DNA from: Brachionus rotundiformis
Taxonomy: Eukaryota; Rotifera; Eurotatoria; Ploima; Brachionidae
Length of the DNA stretch: 64,000 bases
Assembly: GCA_016802295.1 (NCBI GenBank)
Contig: JAESIW010000180.1
Span: 2,049,619-2,113,618 of the forward strand
Direction: 5' to 3'
The translations under genes and the position numbers were made by a program. Position 1 is the stretch's first letter, and each line of letters opens with the position of its first letter. Below are positions 24,848-36,968 of this stretch, in pieces. A model generated the notes under the pieces. It was not told where the DNA came from. It was given only the letters and a program-made list of their open reading frames with translations, and did not search any database.

Positions 24848-26272
24848 ATGACCATACTAAGAAATGGTTTTCGTTTTCGAAATATACGTTCAAATTTGTT
24901 CTTAATTTGTCTCATTTGTATCACATTGTTATCATTTCTTAGTTACCGTAATAGTGTCAACGATGAATCGAGTTATAAAGAAAGAATCATTCCACTTAGG
25001 AATAAACCTCCTAGCTCCTATATGAACTTAATTTCAGATTTGGACAAGTTACAATCTGAGAAATCCCAAGTACAGAACCTTCTCAGAGAAAAAAATTTCC
25101 AAGAATTTAAATCGATTTATCCTTCTACACGAAAATTAAAGTCTCCATCAGAGAAATATTTAATTTTGGAATACACTAATGTGTTCTTTAAACCAAAATT
25201 TTGTGGAAAAAGTCCACAGGAAATATTTAATTCTGATATTGAGAAATGTGAATATACAAACTGTGAGTACACTTGTGATAAAAAAGGTTCTTTGAACACG
25301 GCTGACGCACTGTTGTTTCATCAGAGAGATCTTGAAGCAGAGTATTTACAAAGAAGGAAAAGTTTTGAAAATTGGTTCCAGACTACGGCACAATTTCCAT
25401 TCAAAACTATTGCACAAAAACTTCAAAATAATCCTGATCAAGTGTGGATTTTATGGAATGACGAAGCAACCTCTGTAGACCAAAACTTTAATTCAATAAG
25501 CCAATTTTTTAATTGGACCCTCTCTTTTAAAACAAATGCCGAAATATTCGAAGGGTCTTATGGATTTTTCAAGGAAAATAGTGATTTAATCGAGTCCAAG
25601 GTTGCTAATTACAAATCGGAAATGTTTAAAAATTTTATTCAAAGACAAAATGCTATTCTTTGGTTTGTAAGCAATTGTAAATCTAAATCAAGAGAAAAGA
25701 TTGCTTTGGAAATAAGCCGCTATTATCCTGTCCATATTTATGGTAAGTGTGATCTATCAGGTCAAGTAAGCGAACAAGAAATTGAAACGAAATATCCATA
25801 TTTGAAAATTTTTGGCACAAATAAATTGTGTCAGCGTGGGTCACTGTGCGAAGATGAAAAATTTAGATCATATAAATACTATTTTGCATTTGAGAATAGA
25901 AATTGTTCAGATTATATAACAGAAAAGGTTTGGAAAGCTTTAAATAAAAATTTAATTCCGATTGTTTTTCAACCCAACCGCGAATCTTACCAAAGATACG
26001 CAATTCCGTCCAAGTCCATAATACATCTACAAGATTTTAACAATGATTTTAGAAAATTAACAGATTTTTTAGGAAAAATTGATTCAGACTTTGGTCTTTA
26101 TTTAGATAGGATAAAATGGACTTATATGTATTTACAAACCGTAGATTCAGCCAAGCATACCGAACCACATCGAATGTGTCAGTTATGTAAGCAACTAAAT
26201 ACAATGCAAGATAGAATTAACTATAATTCAATATCCGATTTTTTTAATCAAAAATGTTCCGATATTTATTAA
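24848..26272 (+). CDS. GT10 alpha-1,3-fucosyltransferase, single exon
   Basis: Golgi type II membrane glycosyltransferase expected to transfer fucose from GDP-fucose in alpha-1,3 (or 1,4) linkage to GlcNAc on glycans. The 474-residue protein has a short cytoplasmic N-terminus, one signal-anchor helix at about residues 16-34 (LFLICLICITLLSFLSY), a stem, and a catalytic region. The family signature lies at about 342-400: YYFAFENRNCSDYITEKVW, then LIPIVF, then AIPSKSIIHLQDF. An N-terminal catalytic-half marker, VWILWNDEA, is also present, as are several N-glycosylation sequons and a C-terminal Cys cluster (CQLCKQL). There is no intron, unlike nearly all neighbours, which may mean a retrogene or simply an intron-poor lineage. 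Acceptor specificity cannot be read from sequence. Confidence 0.92.
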   Translation: MTILRNGFRFRNIRSNLFLICLICITLLSFLSYRNSVNDESSYKERIIPLRNKPPSSYMNLISDLDKLQSEKSQVQNLLREKNFQEFKSIYPSTRKLKSPSEKYLILEYTNVFFKPKFCGKSPQEIFNSDIEKCEYTNCEYTCDKKGSLNTADALLFHQRDLEAEYLQRRKSFENWFQTTAQFPFKTIAQKLQNNPDQVWILWNDEATSVDQNFNSISQFFNWTLSFKTNAEIFEGSYGFFKENSDLIESKVANYKSEMFKNFIQRQNAILWFVSNCKSKSREKIALEISRYYPVHIYGKCDLSGQVSEQEIETKYPYLKIFGTNKLCQRGSLCEDEKFRSYKYYFAFENRNCSDYITEKVWKALNKNLIPIVFQPNRESYQRYAIPSKSIIHLQDFNNDFRKLTDFLGKIDSDFGLYLDRIKWTYMYLQTVDSAKHTEPHRMCQLCKQLNTMQDRINYNSISDFFNQKCSDIY

Positions 26273-27702
26273 TAATTTGTTTGTTGTTTTTAAATTATTA
26301 AATATTTATATTTTTAAAAATAAAAAGTTAAGATTCAAATAATTAATTATGCGTTTAAAATGATCATTTGGATTCAATTATAATTTTAAATTCAACCATG
26401 TAATTTATATTTATAAATAATATTTTTTAATAAAATTTAATTTTTTTAAATTTGTTAAAATTTTTAGTTTGAAAACATGGACAAGGCTACATAAACTCGA
26501 CCGTGAAATTTACTCATGTAAATGAATTCTCAAAATTTCTAACAATTACTTATCTTTTTTTAATGCCTTTTTCAAATTTTTTTATGGTAGTAACCAAAAT
26601 TAGACTAAAAAAAAGTTAATTGTGACATTTGGCTAAAATAAACAGAATCCTTTTTAATCCGTAAAACAATTTTTAAGACAAATTAAATTAAATTAATTTT
26701 TTAATCATAAAAATTCTTTTTAAAACCTATAAAAAGACAAACAGATTTACCTTTATGATTATATAAAATTATATTTATATGACATTGCTTTTTATTATTT
26801 TTTTAATATATAAAATAGAGCGAAAAAAATTAAGCTAAATAAGGAAAAAGATTGTTATTTTTAATATTAAGAAAAGAAACAAAAATTTTTTCTCGAATTG
26901 AGCCTTCTTTCAGATGGTATTGTATACAATGCAAGAATTCTATCACAAATCTAAAAAGATCGTGGATTAAAAAATTATTCATAATTATTTTTATTTATTT
27001 GTTAAAATCTTGATTGCCTAATACGAATATAATAGATTTTCAACATCGAAGAATCATTTATACCTATTTGCTTATACCATCTTTTCAGCATAACTTTTTA
27101 ATTCTCTAATTAATTAACTTTTAGCATTTGCAAAAATTTTTTAATAATTATTTTTCAATAATTTTAAAATTTAATTTAAATTTATTTCAATAAAAAAATT
27201 TTCGTAAAATAATAATTAAAAAAAAATTTTATCAGTTTTATTTTTTTAAATTTTATTTTACAAATAAAAAAAAGAATTTTATTTTAAGATAAAAATAGTT
27301 AATTACAACCAAGATATTTTTTTAAATAAAGGTCTCAAATTTTTAGAATTAAACTCCTGAATATTTCAATAATAATAAAGCAATATGCCTCTGGTTTTCA
27401 AAGATATAAAACTTTTATTTTTTTAGAAACAAAAGTAGAAAAAAGATTCTCAATTTGTTTTTTTCTCAAATTCTAAATACAATTTCTCTTAATTTTAAAC
27501 AAATATATGAGATAAAACGATTGAAATTAAGAAATAATAAAAAAAAAATTCCTTATTTATCAAGATAGTCTTTGAAGTGTGCACCTTCATTTTTTAAAAA
27601 AAGATGAACCAAAAATTTTAAAAGATTTAATAAAGAATGTTTATCTAAAATTGTACACTAATTTACCACATCTCTAATTAACTCATCTTTAAATTCATTC
27701 AT
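26273..27702. other. Intergenic region between convergent genes
   Basis: A/T-rich DNA between the 3' ends of the fucosyltransferase and TACC. A candidate poly-A signal AATAAA is near 26320. No genes or clear repeats were found. Confidence 0.5.
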
Positions 27703-30700
27703 CTACTTTTGATTTGGCTTTACTTTTGACAACAAATCTTCTAAAAGACTTGTTAACTCATTGTTTTCTTGGTCCTAAATTAATAATTTTTTAAATTTAC
27801 AATTATAACTAGCAATTTAAATTACTTTTTGATGAACAGTTTGTTCCAATGATGAGATTTTTATCTCGGCCTTTCTGAGTTCTGCTTTAAGTGTCTGTAA
27901 TTCAATACTTGTAGTTTTTCTCAGTTTTTCTATTTCGTTGTTGGCGCTAAAGTTTTATTTATAAAATTATATAAGTGAACATAAATTTTAAAATATTGGT
28001 TCTGTAATTAAAAGTTCAATAATTGTCTAAAGAATTCATTCTTAATTCATCTAAATATATTTTTTAAGTCTAACAAGAAGAAACTATTTTTTAATCAAAT
28101 TTAAATATTGCTAAAAACTAAAACAACAAATCAAAATTTAAAAATATACTTTTAAAACATAAAAAGCTGTCTATTTCTTAGTTATCATCTAGTTTGTTTA
28201 TTAACATCTCACATTTGATGAACTAATAAAATTTGACTGATAAATAATACTAAACAATAAAAAAGCTAAGAAAAAAGTTTTGTTTTATGATATTAATATA
28301 ATAATTTCTTTTCGGAATTAACCTTCTTGTTTGAAGCCTCAATTTATATTTAATTCTCTCAACATATCATCAATACTTTTATACTTTCAAGCCAAGTAAC
28401 CAAAAGAAAGAGTATAACTATCTTTTTCAAAAAAAAGAATAAATGCTCTACCTCTTGAATATATAGAACAATTATTTTTTTAATCTAAATTTGAATTTAA
28501 AATAATTTTTTATGACTTTTATAAATAAAATCTTATAATAAAATATATTTTCTTATTTTAATACTAGATTAATTACTGAACCAAGATATTAATATTAATC
28601 AACCCACAATTCTAGTTTTTCCTCTGCATGTTTTTTTAAAGTCGAATATTTAGCTCGTTCTTTGTCCAGCTGTTGCTTGTAACTCTCTATCGCTTGCTGC
28701 AAACCATCTTCATTTTTCTTAAACTCCTCTACCTTAATTTTCAACTTTTCGAACCTTCTGTGCAAATCGTCAAAGGCTCGCTCGACGCCAATAACATCTT
28801 CCTGTAAATGGTCTCTTTCCTTGGTCAATTCTAGTATTTCATTTCTAAGCTTGGCTTCATTTTCTTCTCTATTATTATCCATATTTTGAATTATGGTCTC
28901 AAATTCGACCACTATTACGCGGAATTTTTTGTTCTCTTCATCCAACGACCTTATCTGTTCTAGATAGGACTTTTCTCGTTCTCTGGCACTGTTCAATTCA
29001 GCGATTAGCTTGGACATAGATGGATTCAAAGAAGTATCATCATCACTGAGACCAGTTACCGAGGTTACCGATGATGTCAGACTATTGCATTTTTTTTCCA
29101 CGCTCTTGGTCAGTTGTGCTTTTAGCTTTGAGTTCACCGAGTTATTGGCATTTGACTTGTTTAACAAGTTAATGTCGTCGAGCATGGACTCGTCAGCCAA
29201 AAGCTTAAAGCTTTCCGTGGTCTCATTCGGGTTGCTTTTTCGAGATATATGCATTCGGTCTAGGTCTAAAATTGAACTATTTGGTCCCTACAGATAAATA
29301 TTAAAAAATAAAGGCTTTGAAAATAAATAAATTTACATTATCAGTTAATTTTGAATGATCCAACGAGATACTTGAAGAAAGAGATGACTTACGCTTTGAG
29401 TCTTGGGCTAAATTTTTGTCACCAAAGTGCTCGTCTGGATCAATGTTTGCTTTGAAATCAGATTTTATCTCCGAGTTATCAGTTTGATTTAGTTCAGTCG
29501 GATTTTCCATGGCTATAGAGCTTCGTCTAGTTACGTTTATATTTTTGTGTGTATTTTCATTATTGACCGAGTCAAGCTTCAGCTTACTCGATTCGACCAG
29601 CGACTGATTATCTACGCTAGTCGTGTTTATTGATGGGGTCTGTTCGCTTTCTTCTTCGACTATTTCGCTTAGGAAAAATTTTATAGACTCTTGTTTATCG
29701 CGTATTATACTCAAACGCTTTATCTTTTCAGCTGAGCATTTTTTATTAAATGATAAACATTAAAACAAAATTTAATTTAAAAAAAAGGGGTCACATCACT
29801 CTCTAGAATCGGATACTGCCCAAACATTCAATAATCAAATAATTTAATAATTAATATTTAAATAAAAACTTGTCATTTTTATGATAACAAATTTTAAATC
29901 TAGCTTTTTTTAAGGTCAAACAATATATTCGACATTTTAAACACCTTAAATGGACCATGCAGATTAATTTTAATCAATTTTAATTAGAGTAATAAAATAT
30001 GCTTTTAGGGTAATTTTCTTGGTAAAAAAAAAACTACATTCTGATCCAGCCAGAACACTTTTTAAGAATAGCTAGGTAATTTTTAAAAAATTTCAGCTTT
30101 ATAGGTCATTGAATTAAATCAAATGAAAAAAAATAAAATAATATTATGCGTATTTTAATAAGAAGAAAATTATTAATTAAAAAATTAAAAATGATAAAAA
30201 ATTTTACTAAATAGAGTCTAATATAGTAGGATTACATGACTCAAGTGCATCGCGCCAACAAATTATCATACATCTGGTAATTATTGGTAATTACAAGTCC
30301 TAACTTTTTAATTAAGTAAAATGGGAAATCAAGAATTTTCATCTGACAAAAAATATAAAGATTATTACTTTGAGACAAAGAATTGAAAATTAAAAGATCA
30401 AAAAATTTTAATTTAATTCAATCTAATAGCTTGAAGGGCTAGATGATAAATGTGCCTAAAAAACATCTAAAGCCAAAAAAATTAATCAAGTTAATTAAAA
30501 AAATGAAAAGATCTTTATTAAAGAAAAGAATTGTTAATAAGCCTTAAGACCGTCTCGCGGTATTTAAGGCTAATAAAGCTGTCTTAAGTCGGTAAATTTT
30601 GTTCTGATTAGTTGAAAAATTTGGGTCAAAGATTTTTTTTCAGCGAGAGTGTTATGAGCCAAACATGGTACTTACGACTCAACGAGCGGCAATTCTGTAT

Positions 30701-32756
30701 TATTGGATCAAACTGGAGATAGAGCGATTTTCTGGCAAATTCGGAGAATTTCGAAGGCGATTTCTAAAGTTAAAATTTATTACTTTCATGGAAAAGGACT
30801 TAGAATCCAAAAAAAAATCTTTTTTTTTTCTGTCTTTCTCTAAACAAACAAAAACAAGACTATTTTTCTAAAAAAGCCCAAATTAAATTTCCCTCAATAT
30901 TTTTTGTTTTGTCACAAACAAAAAAAAAATTCAAAATTCTATCATAATTTTAAATCAATATAAATAAGAAAACAAAAATTTTCTTTTTTTGATTTTCGTA
31001 TTTGTCGAAAATATTCATAATAATTGCAAATATAATTTATATTTTTAAGTAACCCGAGACCTATAATTTTACTCTAAAATAAAAGAAAAATTTTTTTTTG
31101 AGATTTTTATGTTCAAAACAATCTTAGGGCTGATCTAATTGACTTGAAAGCGACTTACTTTAAACGTGTTGTCTTTCTCCTTCGTTTCCAACAAATCCAA
31201 AAATGATTGAAATTCTAAAAAATAAACAGGTGAATAAAATTTTATCTTATGGTCATTTTGTATGCAGAGCGGAAAGAGCAATAAACCTAAAATAAAGATT
31301 TGGTTATGCTCGTCTAATCCTTAGATTTGAATTTAGGACACGAATTTAGCAAACCAATTCGAGCTTTAATTTAAAATCTTATTCTCTTTCAACTAGTTGT
31401 AAATATTTGATGGGGATAAAGTAAAAAAACCTAGTTACAATTAATAAAATCGATATTATTCGATTTAAATTAGAGAATGACCTTTTAATAAGAAATAAAA
31501 AAAAATCATAAAAAGATCCTTATTTTACCTGATTCATTGGAGAATATAGAATCAAAAATAACACTGTCTGGTGGTAGGAAAGAACTATTGTTCACCGATG
31601 TATTGTGGTTTGAGTTTTCCAAGCTGAATTGGGCCGAAGTGTCATCATTGTCTGTCAAAGTAGTTGACAAAGATTTGCGGGTCACGAATTTGTTGGGTTT
31701 TTGTGGCGTTTGAAAAGGATCATTTTGGTCTTCTTCTTTGGGCTCCGAATTGTCTTGCTGTTCTTTGGGAACTTCTTGAGGGGAGACGGACGATGAGGAT
31801 GACAAGTCAGTGGTTGACGATACTACCGAAGCAGATGTTGATTGGTTGGCATTTGGAGACAATGGGTGGTTAGAGTGGCGAGAATTATTAGAACGCTTTT
31901 TGTGGCTTTCCCACTCGTCTTCGTTGCCAGTTTGGCAATTATCCTCTTGCTGGACTCTGAGTCGGTTTGGAGATGGTGAACGGGCCAGTCCTCGTCGTGA
32001 CTGAAACGGGTTTATGTCCTCTTTAAGAAAGTATTCCGCGTTATTTTCATTGGAAATAGATGATGATGACGACGTGGCCGAATCAAAACCAATTTTCGGT
32101 TTACTTTGAAATGGATTGATGTTTTCGCTAAATTCGAAAGTTTTATCTCCATTTTCGGATGGTAAAGATGGACGAGCCACTCGAGCCGGTGGTCGAATCG
32201 GCTTGACTATTTTTGCTCCAGTTGTCTTTGCCAAATTAGGCGATTCAGATGTCTGATTTTCACTATCTTTATTTTGTTGAGGCGGCAGTTGTCTGGTAAA
32301 GAGTGGCGTTCCTGGATCCACCTCCATTGGTTCTTCGTCAAAATTACTAAATAAAATACAAATATATTTATTTTTAATTATATTTAAAAGTCATATATTA
32401 AAATTTATTAAACTATCAAATTATTGGTACAAATCAAAACTTTAATTATTTTAGCTATAGTAATTAGGCGTGTATGCTCCAATGGTCAAATAGTGTTCCT
32501 GGTACGCAAATTTGTATCTTAATTAGATATAAACTATGCGCAATTTGCCCATTTTTTTGTTTAGATAAAAAAATTAAAATAAAAAATTATAATAGAAATT
32601 GCCAAATTGGAATAATATGATAAAATATTCTAGTTAGGTATAATAACTTGAATACATTTACTATTTAGGCAGTGCTGATTGAAAAACAAAGAATATTTTT
32701 ATTGTTTAATATTTTATTTTAAAATAAATAGCTTACCTGACGTTGTTTATGATCAT
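27703..32756 (-). CDS. TACC: TACC family centrosome/spindle coiled-coil protein
   Basis: TACC proteins act with XMAP215/ch-TOG and Aurora A on centrosomal and spindle microtubules. Seven exons join in frame: 32756-32737, 32346-31529, 31214-31159, 29723-29337, 29287-28608, 27946-27826 and 27774-27703, giving 717 residues from MIINNVSNFDEEP. The N-terminal half has three SDP-like repeats (INPFQSKPK, INPFQSRRG, NDPFQTPQK). The TACC coiled coil runs from about residue 519 to the end, with the diagnostic FDDLHRRFEKLK, EEFKKNED, LKKHAEEKLE|F|ANNEIEKLR, KAELRKAE and ELTSLLEDLLSKV. Two exons are very short (20 and 56 nt). One join is uncertain: the acceptor at 29723 preserves phase, while a nearby AG at 29732/29733 would not. 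RRSS and KRKSS sites in the middle are possible kinase targets. The largest intron (29724-31158) is 1.4 kb. Confidence 0.9.
30541..30570. other. GC-rich hairpin inside the large TACC intron
   Basis: GCCTTAAGACCG and CGGTATTTAAGGC form an imperfect stem of about 11 pairs around a TCTCG loop. It sits in a less A/T-rich patch (30535-30760) whose only open frame (67 codons, plus strand) is not recognisable. This may be a mobile-element remnant. Confidence 0.4.
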
Positions 32757-35098
32757 TTTTGTAAAAATATATCAATTCACTATGTCTAAACGAAGAATAA
32801 CTAATTTAGTCTTGTACTCAGGATTTATTTAAAGACTATGAATATGTGTTCAGCTCAAGTGTTCGTTCTTGTTTTCCTAATTTTCCAAGATTGGATTTAT
32901 TTGGTAGTGAACTTAGGAAAAGTATGCATTCACTTTAGAAAATTTTTTTTTGCTTAACACGCAGTTATAGCTAAGTTTATGTCAATTGTTATTTAAAATG
33001 ACTGCACACGATAAGAAAAATATTTATTCTTCATTAGATTTAAATTTTGTTTTAATCATGGCTTTTTAAGTGGCTTTAAATAGCTAACTTTGTACAATTT
33101 TAGCTTTTAGCCGAGGTGGTTTTTCCCCACATTTTCGCCGATAGTATTCTCTTAAGTATTTTATGGATTTGATTACAAAACAAACTTAATAAGTATTCTT
33201 TAATCTTAAAATTTTATTTTATTATATTTTAGAATAATTGCATAATAAGTCTTTTTATTTAGGGCTATATTTATACAAATTATAAATTAAATTTTTTTCC
33301 TAATTAAATCAATTTTTCACAAAATGAAAAAATTTTTTGTTTCTTAAAATTTAAATGCGTTCTATTTGATTTACTTAGTAACAAAAGAGAATAATTAGGT
33401 CTTGAATATATTCCATTTCATACTGACAACTTAATTAACACAAGCTTTGTGAGGTCTGTTAAAATTATTTTTAACTTTAAATTTTTTATTATTTACATTT
33501 TTCTATTAATTTGATAAATTATTTGTCTTCATTCTAAACAAGCAAAGAGCACTCAAATTTTTGATCATTGATAAACATGTAGAGCATTTGAACCTATTTT
33601 AATTATTTTGAAGAAATTTAGACTTATAAAATACTAACTTTATCTAAGTAGTTGTAAAAGGTTAATTTATAATTGATGGAAACAATAATTGTGTGGATTT
33701 ATTTTGATTAATAGATTTATTGCAATTATTTTTTAAATGATTAAGTAATTTAGTAATTTTATGGCTAAAAAACTAGAACAAAAAAATATATTTTTCTCTT
33801 GTTAGATATGAAATTATTTTTCTGGCTTACTTAAATCAAGAGAGAAAATAATATATGATCTAATATTCGGATAAATAATTTCTATCTATTATTGATAAAA
33901 TTTATAATTAAAACAACTTTTAAATTAAATAAGTTATTTTGCAACAATTTTTTTATGATTTTTTTAATTTTTAACTATAATAAATACCAATAAACTGATA
34001 TTACCCTTTTTATAACCACATTCTTTAATATAAAGAAAAAAAAATTAGAGTTTTAAACATACATTTCTTAAAAATAAAAATCAGAAATTTAATAACTATA
34101 TAAGAACCAAAAATAAAAAATGTTTAATTTTAGTTCTATAACTTTGAGATAGATAGTCGCATAAAATCATCGAAAAAGATTTGTCTTTTTTCAATAAATA
34201 TTCAAAATGTATATAATTCAGTAAAAACCAAAAATAAATGCATAAAACTTAAAATTTTCAATCTTGATCTGATAAATTTAAACAATCAAATAGTTTTCAC
34301 TAAATTTCCTATTTTATATCAAAAAATACATAAAAGACCTTAAAAATAATCTTAAATCAACAAGTTAATTTTAATAAAACATATTATATAAGATTTTTAG
34401 GATACAGTGGCATAACTCATTTTTAGAAAAAATCTAAAAAAAATTATTATATATTTTAAATTATTTTATTTTTAAATTTGAAATTTGTATAATAATCAAA
34501 CAAAATACAATTATTAACCACACCGACCCTTTATCTAAAAATAATTACTAAAAGATCAAAGTCAAATCGAAATATGAAAAATAAAGTTCTTTTAGCTTTT
34601 TTGATTCTAAAATTTTATCTAGAGATAAATTTTTATATTGAAAAAACCTTGTTAAAAAATAACCACAAATTTTGTATAGCTGTGCATCTATGATATTTTT
34701 GCACAGTTCTTGACATATTTAAGTTAATGATCAAAATTTAATCATACTTAAAGATCATTTATTTTTAAAATTTTTGGGTATTTTTTTATTGAAAAATTTA
34801 ATGCAAGGATACATTTTATCTGTAGCAAAGCGCAGCTAAGTATACATAATAATTCATGCATAAAATTTATCTAGTTAAAAATTGAATAAGAAAGTAGAAT
34901 GGACAAGTATATAAATTTAATTATTTTGTTTATTCTTATTTTAATATCTTCAACAGCATGGCAAATTGAAGTTTATGATCAAATGCTCAAAAATTGTTAA
35001 AAAAATGTTTTTAAATATTTGTGAATTTCAAAAACAAACAGAACAAAAATTTTTCCTATTTTGATAAATTAAAATTAACTAAAATATAATATTTTTTA
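32757..35098. other. AT-rich upstream flank of TACC
   Basis: About 2.3 kb of A/T-rich intergenic DNA beyond the TACC start. A short C/G-richer patch lies near 33100-33160. Nothing coding, structural or repeated is supported. Confidence 0.45.
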
Positions 35099-35306
35099 AA
35101 AAAATACTGCAACATTGTGCAGCATACTTTGTTGCATCTTTTTTATCAAATATTAAAACTTGATTTTACTTTTTTAGCTAAACAAAATCAATAACCAATT
35201 TAAATCTTATTGATGTTCTACTTTTTGTCCTGTATCTACATCAGAGAAACTTTTTTAAGCAAAAAAGATGCAACAAAGTATGTTGCACCATGTTGCAGTA
35301 TTTTTC
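35099..35306. mobile_element. MITE-like element with 46-bp inverted repeats
   Basis: The arms at 35099-35144 and 35261-35306 are inverted copies matching at 43 of 46 positions, around a 116-bp A/T-rich spacer. Each arm contains TACTGCAACA at its outer side and GTTGCATCTTTTTT at its inner side. A TA dinucleotide lies at the outer edge of the CTGCAACA core on both sides, as expected for TA-inserting (Tc1/mariner-type) elements, although the homology extends a few A/T bases further out. There is no coding capacity. A transcribed version would fold into a long hairpin. Confidence 0.75.
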
Positions 35307-35540
35307 ACTGTCAATCAGTATTTAATCGCTATAAAAATTAATTTATTGGTAATATACTAGGATCGATTATTATTTTAACGAAAATAATCAATAAAGATAT
35401 GAAAAAGAAGACTGTTTGAATTTTTAATGTTAAAAATAAAATGTATAAATCATTCAAAAGTACCAGTATTGACAAAAATACACGAAAAAGAAAACGGAAC
35501 TATCAGTTATTATCATCAAAAATCTGTTCCAATAAGAAAA

Positions 35541-36230
35541 AATGGAAGGAATGATGACCACAGATTTTTTGAATTGTCCAAATTTTGAAATCTTTTAGTC
35601 GTAGCTAGTTTAATTGAGCTAGTCAGGGATTGCATATGATCAGTTTCATCAATCGAAAATGGTTTAGTTTTCTTGTGTTCTTTATTTATTTCGTAAAGCT
35701 AAGCTCTCTTTTAAAATTCGTATTTTTCTTTTTCTTTACAGGAGACAGAAGAGACACAAAGTTTACTTCATCATCATTTAACTACCGAAGAGGTGATTTC
35801 GAGTCTTTATCATTTTTAGTGAATTAATGTGGGATCAAATTTTGTCAAGCTTGACAGTGAATCAAATGTTTGAGAAATTTAGATCATATTTTATTTTAGC
35901 TGTAGACATGTTTGCTCCAAAAAGGTGTTCAAACAAATGTTCAAAGAAATTGAATCAAGATCGAATGGATACTCAAATGGTTGAGAGTCATGAAGCTGTG
36001 GGAGAAGAACAACATGAGACAAATGAGACTCAGTTGAAAAGGTCAACAAAAAATGGTCGAGGTCAAATTGAGAAGTTGCAATTGAAAACTGGGAAAAAGA
36101 GCTATTTATAGCTTTCCTTGGTCAAGTGTAACAGGCGACTCATTAACAACAGATGGTCCCGAAGTGGTATCTGTGGTCACCAATTTGCAATTTTTAAATG
36201 TTACTATAACTAAGCAAAATACATAGACAA
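35541..36230 (+). other. Coding-like patch, possible LINE remnant or small-exon gene
   Basis: Several short plus-strand frames have non-random composition. At 35827-36111 a 94-codon frame begins MWDQILSSLTVNQMFEKF and continues AVDMFAPKRC, a pattern reminiscent of the linker between endonuclease and reverse transcriptase in non-LTR retrotransposons; its remainder is Gln/Glu/Lys-rich. Before it, TTTCTTTACAG at 35731-35741 looks like a 3' splice site. After it, 36121-36227 is open in another frame (VTGDSLTTDGPEVVSVVTNL). No consistent splice model joins these, so either a degraded element or an unresolved small gene is possible. Confidence 0.3.
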
Positions 36231-36968
36231 AGCAACTTCATAACTTTTTAACTAGTCAATAAAAGGAATCATCTTATATTATTCCTTAGTCACTAAATTT
36301 TGGGTTAATAATTAACTTTTTATATTACTTTATTTCTTTAATTTTTTTTATAAATCATCACATTTAAATCGAATTTGATTAAAAACATTCTTTTTTAAGA
36401 ATCGAATCTTTTGGTTTGGTCTTTTGATATTTTTATTTCTTGGAAATACATTTGATTTTTAGGAGAATTATAAAACTTATGATAAGATTATAAGATTATA
36501 TAAATGTTATTTGATTACTTTTCAAATTTGTTTATTATAGAAATAATAAATGTGAAAACGTAATTTAGTTTCAAATCCCAACTAGACAAATAATTGGACA
36601 AAATAAGGACAGCAATAGAGATGAACCAGATTATAACTAAAATCAGTTACTGAAATAATTATTGTTATCATCAGAAAATACTTGAGTTATATTTTGCAAT
36701 AAATTTACATTTAAATTTTAAACAAAATAAATAAGAGGAATTATTTTTTTCTCATATTGTAGACAACATTATTGTGCAATTATTAGATAATAAAAATTAT
36801 AAATTAACAATTTGTGATTACGAAATTTGGTTATATGAAAAAATTTCACAATAAAAATAAATCTTAACAAATAAGACTTGTATAAAAAGCCTAAAAATTT
36901 AAATTGATATATTATATTAATTTTAAAAACAAACATAACAAAAAGCAATCCACTTGTACCAAGTTCCA
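36231..36968. other. AT-rich intergenic DNA
   Basis: A/T-rich spacer between the coding-like patch and the 241-residue gene. Nothing else is seen. Confidence 0.4.

Noticed and set aside
28595..29714. A NudE/NudEL-like coiled-coil protein
   Set aside because: The wording FDDLHRRFEKLK and LKKHAEEKLE, and the downstream exons, are specific to the TACC domain.
30665..30871. Plus-strand frame in the TACC intron as a transposase N-terminus
   Set aside because: The MVLTTQRAAILYYW wording is suggestive but only 67 codons long with a low-complexity tail. No second motif supports it.
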